39,034 nucleotides of DNA from CAZUSU01 sp964623315. GTDB lineage: Bacteria; Patescibacteriota; Patescibacteriia; Magasanikbacterales; 2-02-FULL-50-9b. The DNA is taken from contig CAZUSU010000046.1 in assembly GCA_964623315.1 (NCBI GenBank), positions 1 through 39,034 of the forward strand, written 5' to 3'. A model generated the notes under the pieces. That model did no database searches and was not told the origin of the DNA. It was given only the letters and a program-made list of their open reading frames with translations. Made by a program: the position numbers and the translations under genes. Below are positions 1 to 8,013 of the stretch, one piece after another (position 1 is the stretch's first letter; each line of letters begins with the position of its first letter).

Positions 1-143
1 ATAACTATATTTTCTTCATAACCAACCATTCCAGTTGGCCCACATTCTGCGCAGTACACATTATCAAAAACCACTGCAAGATTTCCAGCCCCGATTTTCT
101 TTACCAACTCTTTCTTCGTTATTTTTCTGCTTGTTTTTGGCAT
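1..143 (-). CDS. Small hypothetical protein, 3' end beyond the window edge (partial)
   Basis: An open frame of 47 codons begins with ATG at 143-141 and runs without a stop off the left edge. It starts 8 nt after the AbiEii stop, on the same strand, so it is probably co-transcribed with the abiE pair. The N-terminus is Lys-rich (KITKKELVKK). It is followed by a hydrophobic patch (NLAVVF) and a CAEC pair at about residues 34-37 that could be half of a zinc-binding site. I do not recognise the family and the end is missing, so no function is proposed. No Shine-Dalgarno sequence is visible. Its reality rests on the uninterrupted frame and operon-like spacing. Confidence 0.5.
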   Translation of the reverse strand, partial: MPKTSRKITKKELVKKIGAGNLAVVFDNVYCAECGPTGMVGYEENIV

Positions 144-151
144 GCTGGAAA

Positions 152-907
152 TTACATTATCTGCCGATTCAATTCGGCTTCCAGGGCGCGCTGGAAATCG
201 CGGATGATTGCCTGCTGGCTGGCTGGCAAAAAGGTGCCGAGCTCGCCCCGGAAATCAATCTTTCTCGCTTCGCTCAAAATCGTTTCTTTTACCTCTTTGA
301 GTTTCTTTTTGTGCTCCGTCGAGAGCATATTTTTTCGCATCATAAAATACAAATCATAAAAGTCGCGCGGCTTTTTGCGCTCCAGGAGCGCGCCGAAAAT
401 CTTTTCCTCCACCAATTCCTCTTGCGGCAAATGAAGGAGTGTATAGGTCGGCACAAAATCATTGGCTATGCTGTCAACCTCTCCGTGTATTTCCCGTCCA
501 TTTCTTGCTGAAATGTTTATTTCTACACCGACCGGTTCGTAATCTTGCATCTTGAACGTGGCTACGCCGAAATATCCGCCGCTTGTCTTATCGGACTTTT
601 CGCCAACCTCCACACGTATTCCCGTCCGCTCAATTTCCACAAGCACATGCACGAACAAATCCTCAACATATTTTTTTATGGTGCGGTCGGTAACCTTAAA
701 CGCCGAAAAATCCAAGTCCTCGGAAAAACGCGGACTGCCGTAGACGATCCGCAACGCTGTGCCGCCCTTGAAAAGTAAACTCTGCGACTCCGGCAATTTA
801 TACAACTCGCTTAAAAATATGTGCTGGAAATACTCGCGAACTATGTTAGGAAATAATCCGGTTTGGTATTGAGTCGCCAGTTTTTGCAGCGATTCTTTTG
901 TAATCAT
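152..907 (-). CDS. AbiEii/AbiGii-type nucleotidyltransferase toxin
   Basis: A 251-residue protein of the nucleotidyltransferase AbiEii family, the toxin half of AbiE-type toxin-antitoxin and phage-abortive modules. Visible motifs are the nucleotidyltransferase GGT (about residues 48-50, in FKGGTALR), the acidic pair in SEDLDFS (D64, D66), and the C-terminal segment EEKIFGALLERKKPRDFYDLY, which carries the conserved Lys and RDxYDL residues. In studied relatives the enzyme transfers nucleotides to RNA, including tRNA acceptor ends; the substrate here is unknown. The ATG overlaps the stop of the upstream antitoxin gene by 4 nt (ATGA), implying translational coupling with antitoxin first. A third small gene follows 8 nt downstream. 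Length is slightly below the usual 280-300 residues, with both ends intact. Confidence 0.88.
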   Translation of the reverse strand: MITKESLQKLATQYQTGLFPNIVREYFQHIFLSELYKLPESQSLLFKGGTALRIVYGSPRFSEDLDFSAFKVTDRTIKKYVEDLFVHVLVEIERTGIRVEVGEKSDKTSGGYFGVATFKMQDYEPVGVEINISARNGREIHGEVDSIANDFVPTYTLLHLPQEELVEEKIFGALLERKKPRDFYDLYFMMRKNMLSTEHKKKLKEVKETILSEARKIDFRGELGTFLPASQQAIIRDFQRALEAELNRQIM

Positions 908-1503
908 TTGAGTGTAGTTATTATTATGCCGGTAAGTTTTTGATTGTCGAAAAGAGAAGCGTAACGCACAGCCTTTGCGGTGTTGATTTTTTCTTTATTG
1001 TACCGAGAGAGCGGCTTCAGCCCATCAAGCAAACGAAAGTAGTTGGCATCAACGAAGGCCTTCTCCGCATCGGCGATTCTGAAGCTCAAGCCGTTTTGCT
1101 TGACTATTTCGTAACCCGCGAAAGCGGTTTTTTTGATTTTGCGATACGAATACACTTTTCCGAGTTTTTCAAAACGGCGCGTGGCTTTTGGCGTGACCGA
1201 AGTGATTTCATACACGGTTTCCGGAATCACTCGATGATACGACAACGCGAATTCGCGAGAGACATATGATGGCTCGTAAAGTTTTCCGGCAATGAAAAAC
1301 TCTGGTAATGATGCATCCGCCAGCATGTATAGTCCGCGCTTGATTCTCGCAATAAATTTCCGACTCGAGTAACGATGAAGGACTTTTGTAGCGGCTCCGG
1401 CCGAAAGCCCAAAAAGGGCGCGAATATCAGCCGCCGTAAAAACAGGAAGCTTTTTGTCCTTTATTTTAGCGGCGAAAATTGTCTGATTCACTAATTTGAC
1501 CAT
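904..1503 (-). CDS. AbiEi-type antitoxin / winged-helix transcriptional regulator
   Basis: A 199-residue protein resembling AbiEi antitoxins. The N-terminal winged helix (about residues 18-65) contains FTAADIRALFGLS and the wing-like RIKRGLYML. It is followed by the AbiEi-type domain with EPSYVSREFALSYHRVIPE and RIADAEKAFVD, which are strongly characteristic. In known systems AbiEi neutralises AbiEii and represses its own promoter. The gene directly precedes the toxin with a 4-nt overlap. Upstream lies a strong sigma-70-like promoter whose -10 box ends 6 nt before the ATG, so the mRNA is probably leaderless. Three TTGACA motifs surround it, possibly operator sites for autorepression. The start was chosen because it fits this promoter and there is no upstream in-frame alternative. 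Confidence 0.85.
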   Translation of the reverse strand: MVKLVNQTIFAAKIKDKKLPVFTAADIRALFGLSAGAATKVLHRYSSRKFIARIKRGLYMLADASLPEFFIAGKLYEPSYVSREFALSYHRVIPETVYEITSVTPKATRRFEKLGKVYSYRKIKKTAFAGYEIVKQNGLSFRIADAEKAFVDANYFRLLDGLKPLSRYNKEKINTAKAVRYASLFDNQKLTGIIITTLK

Positions 1504-1550
1504 ATTGTCAATTTACCAAAACGAGCTTATTTTGTCAATTTCTGTCAAAT
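1504..1550 (-). promoter_or_regulatory. abiE promoter with repeated TTGACA-containing sites
   Basis: On the minus strand there is a -35 TTGACA (1538-1533), a 17-nt spacer and a -10 TAAATT (1515-1510), with the ATG 6 nt later. The 10-mer AAATTGACAA occurs twice in direct orientation 27 nt apart (1541-1532 and 1514-1505), and a third TTGACA lies at 1548-1543. The downstream copy overlaps the expected transcription start, which suits repression. A second TATAAT at 1570-1565 could be an alternative upstream promoter but has no good -35. The operator role is inferred from position and from AbiEi autoregulation in studied systems. Confidence 0.6.
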
Positions 1551-1615
1551 ATCAATAACCGTGAATTATACTAAAAAATCTACTTATTTCACGATATATG
1601 CCCCCTTCCTTTCCT

Positions 1616-2413
1616 TCATGGCACCATGTTAACAAAGGTCCGTGTCAATTGAAAAGATTCCTTTTTAGTGGGAGCATTTAATATCACCACCGTGACCGGC
1701 CCGCCGACGTGCGGGATGCGTGCGGCAAAATTGAAACGCGAATCCTCAAGGTAACCCGTTTTACCCATGAGCATCGGCTCGTTATCCATCAACATGATGT
1801 TGGTGTTTTGCACGGTGTGCTTGGCGGGCTTTGCATCGCGGGAGGTAAACGTGTACCGCTTTTTTTGCGCGATCGCGCGCATCCGATCGTTGCCTGCGGC
1901 TGTCGTAATAAGCCGCGCAATGTCGCGCGCCGTGGACATATTTCCCGTTTCCATGCCGGTCGGATCAACGAACTTCGTGTTTGTCATGCCAAGCGTATGT
2001 GCCTTTTCGTTCATCATCACCACAAATTCTTCCCTTGAAACACCGCTCGTCTGCGCAAGTGCGTGTGTCGCATTGTTTGCCGAACCGATGAGCGACGCAT
2101 GCAATAAATCAATACGCCGGTAGCGCGCGCCATTTTTTACTTTGAGACGCGCACCACCCACTTCGTCAATTTTTTGAAGCGACACAACGCCATTCCATTG
2201 AATCGGCAGGTCAAACAACACCAGCGCCGTCATCAATTTCGTGATGGATGCCATAGGCCACGCCCTGTCGCTCCCCTCTGCAATAATTGGTTGCGCGGCG
2301 TGCTCAACGTAAATAATCGGTGGGGAGGTCGTTGCAATTGTCTGTGCGCTCGCCTGCGTTGGCAGTAATAAAAAAAAGACGCTGACGAAAAAAATTGAGC
2401 GTCCCCATTTCAT
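1616..2413 (-). CDS. Secreted serine D-alanyl-D-alanine carboxypeptidase (peptidase S11, DacA/PBP5-like)
   Basis: A 265-residue penicillin-binding protein that removes the terminal D-Ala of peptidoglycan stem peptides outside the membrane. The N-terminus is a signal peptide: basic MKWGR, a hydrophobic run, then ASAQ at about residue 24. The three catalytic motifs are in order: SITK (S56-K59, nucleophile and base), SAN (S111-N113) and KTG (K218-G220). It is shorter than E. coli PBP5 (about 400) because the C-terminal domain and amphipathic anchor are missing, so it is probably released or lipid-independent. The start at 2413 overlaps the thymidine kinase stop by 4 nt (ATGA) and begins exactly at the signal peptide. 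A longer frame to 2446 would add a charged extension before the signal and is less likely. It is the last gene of the 7972-1616 operon. Confidence 0.9.
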   Translation of the reverse strand: MKWGRSIFFVSVFFLLLPTQASAQTIATTSPPIIYVEHAAQPIIAEGSDRAWPMASITKLMTALVLFDLPIQWNGVVSLQKIDEVGGARLKVKNGARYRRIDLLHASLIGSANNATHALAQTSGVSREEFVVMMNEKAHTLGMTNTKFVDPTGMETGNMSTARDIARLITTAAGNDRMRAIAQKKRYTFTSRDAKPAKHTVQNTNIMLMDNEPMLMGKTGYLEDSRFNFAARIPHVGGPVTVVILNAPTKKESFQLTRTFVNMVP

Positions 2414-3003
2414 ACGGACGGCGCGACAATATGGTGCGCCACGCAATGCGCCTCATAACTGTCTTCAGTGCCAATTTGCATGAGCGGATCGCTGGCGGCA
2501 ACCGGCTGTCCGTCGCGCAATCGTTGCGTCCGCGTTGCCGGCGCGCCACAAATTTTTCCCTCAAATACTGCCGTACAAATGGCTTGCAAAAGAATGATTG
2601 CGTCGGCCTGCACCACCAAATCCGCCATGGTTCGTGTGCCGTCACGAAACGCAAATGCCTTACCGCGAAAATCAAGATTTAATCCGGCGGCAACCACTTC
2701 ACGACCTTCGCGCACCAGACGTTCTATCAAATCAATAATCCCGTCATCAAAAAATTGCACCTCATCAATGACCACCACTTCGTGCAACTTATCAAGCCGC
2801 TGTTCAACATCTTCCGCAGAAGTTACCGGCACGGCCCACGTGGACAGTCCGTCGTAGGATGCGGCGGCGGCGTGCGCATATCTGTTATCTGCGGCGTAAT
2901 TAAAAACAATCACATGACGTCCGGCGACCTTGTGCCGATTAACCTGCTTGATAAGTTCAATTGACTTGCCGGAAAACATCGGACCCGTTATCACCGTTAA
3001 CAT
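2410..3003 (-). CDS. tdk: Thymidine kinase (type II, TK1-like)
   Basis: A 197-residue cytoplasmic enzyme that phosphorylates thymidine with ATP, part of nucleoside salvage, which fits an organism dependent on scavenged nucleosides. The Walker A GPMFSGKS is at residues 7-14 and the DEVQFF block gives the catalytic Glu81. The lasso region ATRTQRL is present at about 156-162. The zinc ligands appear to be C143, C152, C187 and H190. The last pair is the CxxH arrangement seen in human TK1. The first pair is CX8C instead of the usual CX2C, a six-residue expansion of the zinc loop. It lies 6 nt downstream of the MurD-like gene and overlaps the carboxypeptidase gene by 4 nt. Confidence 0.95.
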   Translation of the reverse strand: MLTVITGPMFSGKSIELIKQVNRHKVAGRHVIVFNYAADNRYAHAAAASYDGLSTWAVPVTSAEDVEQRLDKLHEVVVIDEVQFFDDGIIDLIERLVREGREVVAAGLNLDFRGKAFAFRDGTRTMADLVVQADAIILLQAICTAVFEGKICGAPATRTQRLRDGQPVAASDPLMQIGTEDSYEAHCVAHHIVAPSV

Positions 3004-3009
3004 ATTTTT

Positions 3010-4554
3010 TTAGGGAAGCGCTTGTGCCAACTGCACAAAATGCGCGGCGCGCGCGCGATAATCGCCGTACTGATCAAAACTCTCAAAACCGGGCGTCATA
3101 CACACCACCGTTCCGGCGGGAAACAGCTCTGCACACTTTTGAACCCACGCAAACGCGCCGTCAAGATGCTCTACGACGCATAATTTTTCCGCGCCAATGT
3201 CCGACGAAAGCATTTCAAATAACTGTGGCGCACATTGACCGATGAGCAGTAATGCATGAACGGAATTTGTTTCTTGCAATGCTAAACGAACGGGCGCTAT
3301 TTCTTCTTGGGTCATGTCCGGCCGATAGCCACCGATAATAAGAACGAGCGGTCGGTCAAGAAATGCGCGGATGGAAACGGCAATATTAATAGGATTGCCT
3401 CCGGCAGAATCTTCAATAAAAGTGATACCGCGCCACTGACGAACCGTTTGCAAGCGATGAGGTACACCGGAAAATTCACGCAACGCTTGCGCAGATGTTG
3501 CCGGTGAAACAGACAAGCACGCAGTCGCCGCAACGGCGGCGCACGCATTATACCAATTATGCGTACCGGCAACACCAAGCTCGTCAATGCTCATAATTGG
3601 CACGGTGGAGTTATTGTCGGCGACATAAAGGTGCCGGTCGTGAACAAACGCGCCGTGCGCAACTTTTTCTCGCAAGGAAAAAAAAGCGCGCGTGCCCGCA
3701 CCAACCGTTTGCAGAAAGGCGCGCGACGCGGCGTCATCACTATTTAAAACCGCATACTGCTCCGGACGTTGTCCGCGTAACATGTTTGCTTTTACTTGCA
3801 CATACGCGTCAAAGCCGCCGTAATCGTTCGTGTGTTTGTTTGGCGTGATATTGGTTACGACGGCAACCGCAGGCGCAAACGGAAAACCAAATGAAAGCTG
3901 TCGGTCGCTCACCTCAAGCACCAAAAAATCGTCTGGGGTTAGCGCCGCAACCGCCGCCAGCGACTGAACGTGAGTACGATCATTCCCCGTCTCCACACAA
4001 TGCACACCGGCAACAGCGCTGTGCGCGCGCATGATAGCTCCCACCATGCGCGTCGTCGTGGTCTTGCCATCCGAACCGGTTATCATAATTGTTTTGGCCG
4101 CGGTCAACGCCACATACAGCCGCGTGAGCGTCCAAACCTGATCCCTATATTCCGCACGCACGCGCAAATCATCCTGAAAAAATTTTCGCAAAAAATTATT
4201 GCGCTCATAACGAAACCATGACTGGGGAACAAAAATAATTTCGTCCGCGCCAACGGGCGTTTCATACTGCTCGGCAACCGCCCACGTTATGCGTGGCGAT
4301 TGAAAAAGCGCCACAAATTGTTCCCGCTGTCCGTGAGGTGAACGCTCATGCGTTCGCGTCCATTCGGCGCCCCTCTGCTCCAAACTAACCAAATCATGCG
4401 CCACTATGATTGCATCCGGAACCGCCTGCACCATCCACGATAAAATTTCTGCGCCTTCTGCACCACACGAACCAAAAATATGTATCCGTCGCCCCCCGAA
4501 AATCTCACGCGGATGGCGGGGCTGAATTTCCTGTTGATGAACCGATGCTGTCAT
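3010..4554 (-). CDS. murD: MurD-type Mur ligase (UDP-N-acetylmuramoylalanine--D-glutamate ligase)
   Basis: An ATP-dependent Mur ligase of 514 residues, predicted to add D-Glu to UDP-MurNAc-L-Ala in the cytoplasm. Evidence is the P-loop GSDGKTTTT in the central domain, NITPNKHTNDYGG followed by the carbamylated-Lys region YVQVKAN, GTHNWYNACAA, and the C-terminal domain with GVPHRLQTV and LIIGGYRPD. The usual MurD DSKATNP block reads DSAGGNP here, and VLELSSFQ reads VLEVSDRQL, so substrate-domain residues have diverged. Another amino-acid specificity cannot be excluded. It is longer than E. coli MurD (438). The chosen ATG at 4554 overlaps the end of the upstream ATPase gene by 50 nt. No ATG lies between that stop and the first beta strand (RRIHIFGS), so a non-ATG start near 4500 is the alternative. 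Confidence 0.8.
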   Translation of the reverse strand: MTASVHQQEIQPRHPREIFGGRRIHIFGSCGAEGAEILSWMVQAVPDAIIVAHDLVSLEQRGAEWTRTHERSPHGQREQFVALFQSPRITWAVAEQYETPVGADEIIFVPQSWFRYERNNFLRKFFQDDLRVRAEYRDQVWTLTRLYVALTAAKTIMITGSDGKTTTTRMVGAIMRAHSAVAGVHCVETGNDRTHVQSLAAVAALTPDDFLVLEVSDRQLSFGFPFAPAVAVVTNITPNKHTNDYGGFDAYVQVKANMLRGQRPEQYAVLNSDDAASRAFLQTVGAGTRAFFSLREKVAHGAFVHDRHLYVADNNSTVPIMSIDELGVAGTHNWYNACAAVAATACLSVSPATSAQALREFSGVPHRLQTVRQWRGITFIEDSAGGNPINIAVSIRAFLDRPLVLIIGGYRPDMTQEEIAPVRLALQETNSVHALLLIGQCAPQLFEMLSSDIGAEKLCVVEHLDGAFAWVQKCAELFPAGTVVCMTPGFESFDQYGDYRARAAHFVQLAQALP

Positions 4555-6205
4555 ATGATGTTGATGCTGATGCACTGCGGTGCCGTTTGCGTTTTCTTTT
4601 GGGGGCTGGGGATTGAACAGGTTGAACGGGTTGAACGGATTGCGCCGGAGCAGGTGCCGCCCGTTCCTGTTCAAATTCATGTCGCAACTTATAACAATCC
4701 TTGCAATAAATCAAGCGCGACCCGTCCGGTGGAAATGGCACGGTTGTTGCGGATCCGCACCGATCACATACGGCAGAAAACCATTTTTCTGGTGGCGGCA
4801 ACTTTTTTTCTACTTGTTTTGGTAATGGTGGCGCAACCGGAATCGGGACAGATAAGACCGCCGGTGCCGGCACTTGCGCCTGCACGGGCGCTTGCGCTTG
4901 CGCAAAATCACCATCAGCCTCGCCTTCGCTCCATACCCGAATACGATCCTCCACTTCGGCGACCGGCGTGGCATATTTCATACGCGATCCAGCAATGGCC
5001 GCAACCGCACTGCCGGTACGTTCGGAAATCGGCGGCAATGATTCGGCAGAAAATGGCTGGGACGCAACGCCATCAATCATCAATTTTAAATAGACATGAA
5101 ATTTCGGCAGATTCACCACATCTTCGGCGGTAAACACCGGCGTAAATTCTTTTTCAAGCACTTCAGCGTCATCTGCGCCCACACGAAACGCCACCAAGGT
5201 TCCCACATTGCCAAAAACGGCTTGAGCAACTTTTTCATCCAGCTGTAAAATATACTGGTGCGCCATAATTAATCCCAACCGATATTTACGCGCTTCAGAT
5301 AAAATATTTGCAAAACTCTCTGTGGCAAAATTTTGAAATTCATCAACGTACAAAAAGAAATCACGCCGCAAATTTTCTTCTGTGTCTACGCGCTCCATGG
5401 CAGACAACTGCAATTTGGTAATCAGCATACCGCCGAGCAATCGACTGGCGTCTTCGCCGATGCGCCCCTTGGCCAAATTTATGATGAATATTTTTTTATC
5501 GTCCATCAGTTCACGCACGTTAAAAGTTGAGTGTTGCTGTGCCACAATATTGCGAACAATGGACGCGCTCAAAAATTGTCCAATTTTATTTTGTATCGGC
5601 GCCACGGCTTCTTGCTTATATTTGTCGTTGTATTTGTCAAACTCCGTAATCCAAAATGCGCGCACCACCGGATCCGAAATCCGTGCCACCGCTTTCTTAC
5701 GATATCGCTGATCCGCCAGCAACCGATTGATGGACAACAGCGTGGTGTGGCGACATTCCAGCAGTGTCAATATGGCATTGTTCAAAATATATTCCATACG
5801 CGCACTCCACACGTCCGGCCAAATTTTTTTGAACACCCCCATAAGACCGGAAGCAACGAGGTGGCGCTTATCATCGCCGACGTCTTCCAAAATATTAAAA
5901 CCCAGCGGATGCGCCGTATCAGCCGGATTAAAATAAATGACGTCATTGATGCGATGGGGCGGAATAAAATCCATAATTTTTTCCGCAAAATCACCGTGCG
6001 GATCTATGACACCGATCCCGTGTCCGGCCCACATATCTGCAATGACCATGTTTTCCAGCATCGTGCTTTTGCCCATGCCCGTCTTCCCCACCAAATACAT
6101 GTGACGGCGACGATCATCAATTTTAATGCCAAATCGCTTGCGCGCATTGCGAAAATCCGTCTGCGCAAAAACGTTAATGTCCGGATTTATATATTGGTGT
6201 TGCAT
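4505..6205 (-). CDS. VirD4/TraD-like ATPase with C-terminal zinc ribbon
   Basis: A 566-residue RecA-fold ATPase of the VirD4/TraD/HerA superfamily (type IV coupling-protein-like). Walker A GKTGMGKST is at residues 40-48, IDPHGDF at 68-73, and Walker B FFLYVDEFQNF at 283-293, with a sensor-like LIMAHQYI at 312-319. Unlike classical coupling proteins it has no N-terminal membrane segment; the neighbouring gene product carries the membrane anchor instead. The C-terminus has a zinc ribbon (C480, C483, C501, C504), a QPV repeat and a basic KRKRKRHR stretch suitable for nucleic-acid binding. It starts 2 nt after the upstream gene. No relaxase, pilin or other conjugation genes are in the window, so the substrate (DNA or protein) and process are unknown. 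This pairing recurs in CPR genomes, suggesting a housekeeping envelope or DNA-translocation role. Confidence 0.85.
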   Translation of the reverse strand: MQHQYINPDINVFAQTDFRNARKRFGIKIDDRRRHMYLVGKTGMGKSTMLENMVIADMWAGHGIGVIDPHGDFAEKIMDFIPPHRINDVIYFNPADTAHPLGFNILEDVGDDKRHLVASGLMGVFKKIWPDVWSARMEYILNNAILTLLECRHTTLLSINRLLADQRYRKKAVARISDPVVRAFWITEFDKYNDKYKQEAVAPIQNKIGQFLSASIVRNIVAQQHSTFNVRELMDDKKIFIINLAKGRIGEDASRLLGGMLITKLQLSAMERVDTEENLRRDFFLYVDEFQNFATESFANILSEARKYRLGLIMAHQYILQLDEKVAQAVFGNVGTLVAFRVGADDAEVLEKEFTPVFTAEDVVNLPKFHVYLKLMIDGVASQPFSAESLPPISERTGSAVAAIAGSRMKYATPVAEVEDRIRVWSEGEADGDFAQAQAPVQAQVPAPAVLSVPIPVAPPLPKQVEKKLPPPEKWFSAVCDRCGSATTVPFPPDGSRLIYCKDCYKLRHEFEQERAAPAPAQSVQPVQPVQSPAPKRKRKRHRSASASTSYDSIGSSTGNSAPPSA

Positions 6206-6207
6206 AA

Positions 6208-7545
6208 TTACGCGAAAGGCAAATTGGGTGGCGGCGCGCCCTGATGTGGCGCAGGGCTCTCGTTACGTCCAAACTTTTTTTTGGGCGACACTACGGGAGC
6301 TACTGTTGGTGGTTCAATAAGATACCGCTCTTCCAAAGGCACCAAATCCGGTGCGGCCGCGCGCTTGGCGTCTGACGTTGAAAGTGTCGGCGCGCTCACC
6401 GCATGCGCCATCGGGAAATGCCACAACGTTGCCAATTCTTCCGTATTTAAAATAAATTTCGGTCCGCCGCGCGTGCCGCTCCGATTACGAAATGCCGTTA
6501 CAATGGCCGTTTTGCGCAGATTTTTCTGCCAATCCTTTAGAATATAGTGGCCGGTAACACCCGTTAAACTGTAGAGCGGCTTCAAACCATTTGCATCATC
6601 GCGCGTAAACTGTTTCATCGCACCCACAATACCATACTGGGTATGTTTTTTGTTGAAATATTTTTTTTCTGCCACGTACACGTAGCGTACTTTGCATTTA
6701 AAACCATTTTTTGTGGACTTGCGATGCACATCTTCCACGAGTTTCATTTCGCCGCGGTGCAAAATGGGAAAGGGACGCTCAATGGTGGCACGATCCTGTG
6801 CTAATTTCATCGTTAAGTCGCTGGCCATTTTGAAACCGCCGTCTTGCCATTTTTTATTTGTCGGCGAAATATAAATTTGAAAACCGGCAAACTCACCGAC
6901 GCCAATGCGCGACAACGTTTCCAATAGCGCCGCCATCGGATCTTTAAAAAATTCTTTCGTCACCGAGTGTTCAAAATCCATGTAGGTCTGTATCGGATAT
7001 TCCTGCGGCTTCACGAGCGTAAACTCCGTGCCCCATGCATCGTAATCCGGATGGGGGTATGTTTTGGGAATATACGCGGCCGGTTCTTCCACTTCGGTAA
7101 TTTGCGCATTTGGATATTGCGCATAGAGCGCTGATTCCGTAAGGTCGCGATACGCCACCGGACAGTAAATCACAAACTGCAAGTGGCCTTCTATTGAAAG
7201 AATCTCAAAGCACCACCACGGCTGATATTCACCGAGCCAATATTTTTCTATGAGATCCTGCGTTATATGGCCACCGGCAAGATGCGCCAAAAAATTTTCT
7301 ACGGCGCGCGGCGTCTGCTCGTTCATTTTAGGAATGGTGATTGCCAAATACGTAAACTTCATGCGATGTACGAACGAGCCGATCATGTTGTCCCAATACA
7401 CACGAAACGCAAGAATAAAGAAAAAGATAAACAACAGCATCCATCCGCCATGGATCGTGGAAATGCGGATAGAGTCCCACGCCGAAACACTGGCCAGATC
7501 TATCTGCCCGCTCAAATAAACCATCAATGGATAAAAACTTTCCAT
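6208..7545 (-). CDS. Membrane-anchored protein, CPR-type partner of the VirD4-like ATPase
   Basis: A 445-residue protein with one strong N-terminal membrane segment (MLLFIFFFILAFRVYW, about residues 36-51) and a short outside stretch before it. The rest is a large soluble domain with conserved-looking blocks such as WWCFEIL, FVIYCPVAYRD and a Pro-rich C-terminal tail. I believe this is the CPR-restricted family called DUF8128 in Pfam, regularly encoded next to VirD4-like ATPases, but I cannot confirm the name here. It lies 2 nt upstream of the ATPase gene and probably forms a membrane complex with its product. The ATG at 7545 was chosen because it lies 1 nt after the upstream stop; the frame extends to 7578 but would overlap that gene. 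No enzymatic motif is visible. Confidence 0.75.
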   Translation of the reverse strand: MESFYPLMVYLSGQIDLASVSAWDSIRISTIHGGWMLLFIFFFILAFRVYWDNMIGSFVHRMKFTYLAITIPKMNEQTPRAVENFLAHLAGGHITQDLIEKYWLGEYQPWWCFEILSIEGHLQFVIYCPVAYRDLTESALYAQYPNAQITEVEEPAAYIPKTYPHPDYDAWGTEFTLVKPQEYPIQTYMDFEHSVTKEFFKDPMAALLETLSRIGVGEFAGFQIYISPTNKKWQDGGFKMASDLTMKLAQDRATIERPFPILHRGEMKLVEDVHRKSTKNGFKCKVRYVYVAEKKYFNKKHTQYGIVGAMKQFTRDDANGLKPLYSLTGVTGHYILKDWQKNLRKTAIVTAFRNRSGTRGGPKFILNTEELATLWHFPMAHAVSAPTLSTSDAKRAAAPDLVPLEERYLIEPPTVAPVVSPKKKFGRNESPAPHQGAPPPNLPFA

Positions 7546-7546
7546 A

Positions 7547-7972
7547 TTAATCCGGTTCAAACAAATAGTACGGCACAATAAATGAGATAAAATAAAAAGG
7601 AATGACCATCCCCCACCAACCGCGCGCTCCCGCAGTAAAACCGCCCACGGCTATCATGGATATTACCGACATACCGAACAGAGAAAAAACCATCTGATAC
7701 AAAAAACTTTCTGCGCGCGTGCCAAACACCACAAACAACCACGTAAAGGCGCCTATTGCGGACAGCCACACCAGTGGCCACGCATTATTGGTGCCAAACC
7801 AGTATGTCAGCCAAAAGATGGAACAAAAAATTAGTGAAAATATAAACCCGAAGATGTACCGCCAAATTTCATCTTCATTTTTTTTGGTCGTAAACCACAA
7901 CCCAAACGCAAAAGCGAGGGCCACGAGAGTGACCGAGTAATAAATAGTAATGAGCCAACCAATCACGCTCAT
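7547..7972 (-). CDS. Five-TM integral membrane protein of unknown function
   Basis: A 141-residue, strongly hydrophobic protein with five predicted membrane segments (about residues 4-26, 37-59, 64-84, 90-112 and 117-137). There is a short basic/acidic loop (TTKKNEDE) after the first. Aromatic content is high (many W, F and Y). No family is recognised. It is the first gene of the six-gene operon that continues with the membrane-anchored protein, the VirD4-like ATPase, the MurD-type ligase, tdk and the carboxypeptidase. It ends 1 nt before the next start, so it may be a membrane component of the ATPase complex. A promoter overlapping the secF stop region lies just upstream. Confidence 0.75.
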   Translation of the reverse strand: MSVIGWLITIYYSVTLVALAFAFGLWFTTKKNEDEIWRYIFGFIFSLIFCSIFWLTYWFGTNNAWPLVWLSAIGAFTWLFVVFGTRAESFLYQMVFSLFGMSVISMIAVGGFTAGARGWWGMVIPFYFISFIVPYYLFEPD

Positions 7973-7984
7973 AGGCGTATGGTC

Positions 7985-8013
7985 AGTATAGATTATTTTT
8001 TTGATTTGTTCAA
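7985..8013 (-). promoter_or_regulatory. Candidate promoter of the 7972-1616 operon
   Basis: On the minus strand there is a -35 TTGAAC (8013-8008), a 17-nt spacer and a -10 TATACT (7990-7985). The ATG of the 5-TM gene follows 12 nt after the -10, giving an expected 5' UTR of about 6 nt. The promoter overlaps the last codons of secF and could uncouple this operon from secDF. No Shine-Dalgarno sequence is present. Confidence 0.5.

Noticed and set aside
35..511. Plus-strand 158-residue open frame opposite abiEii
   Set aside because: Composition and lack of motifs mark it as antisense shadow of the AbiEii gene and the partial edge gene.
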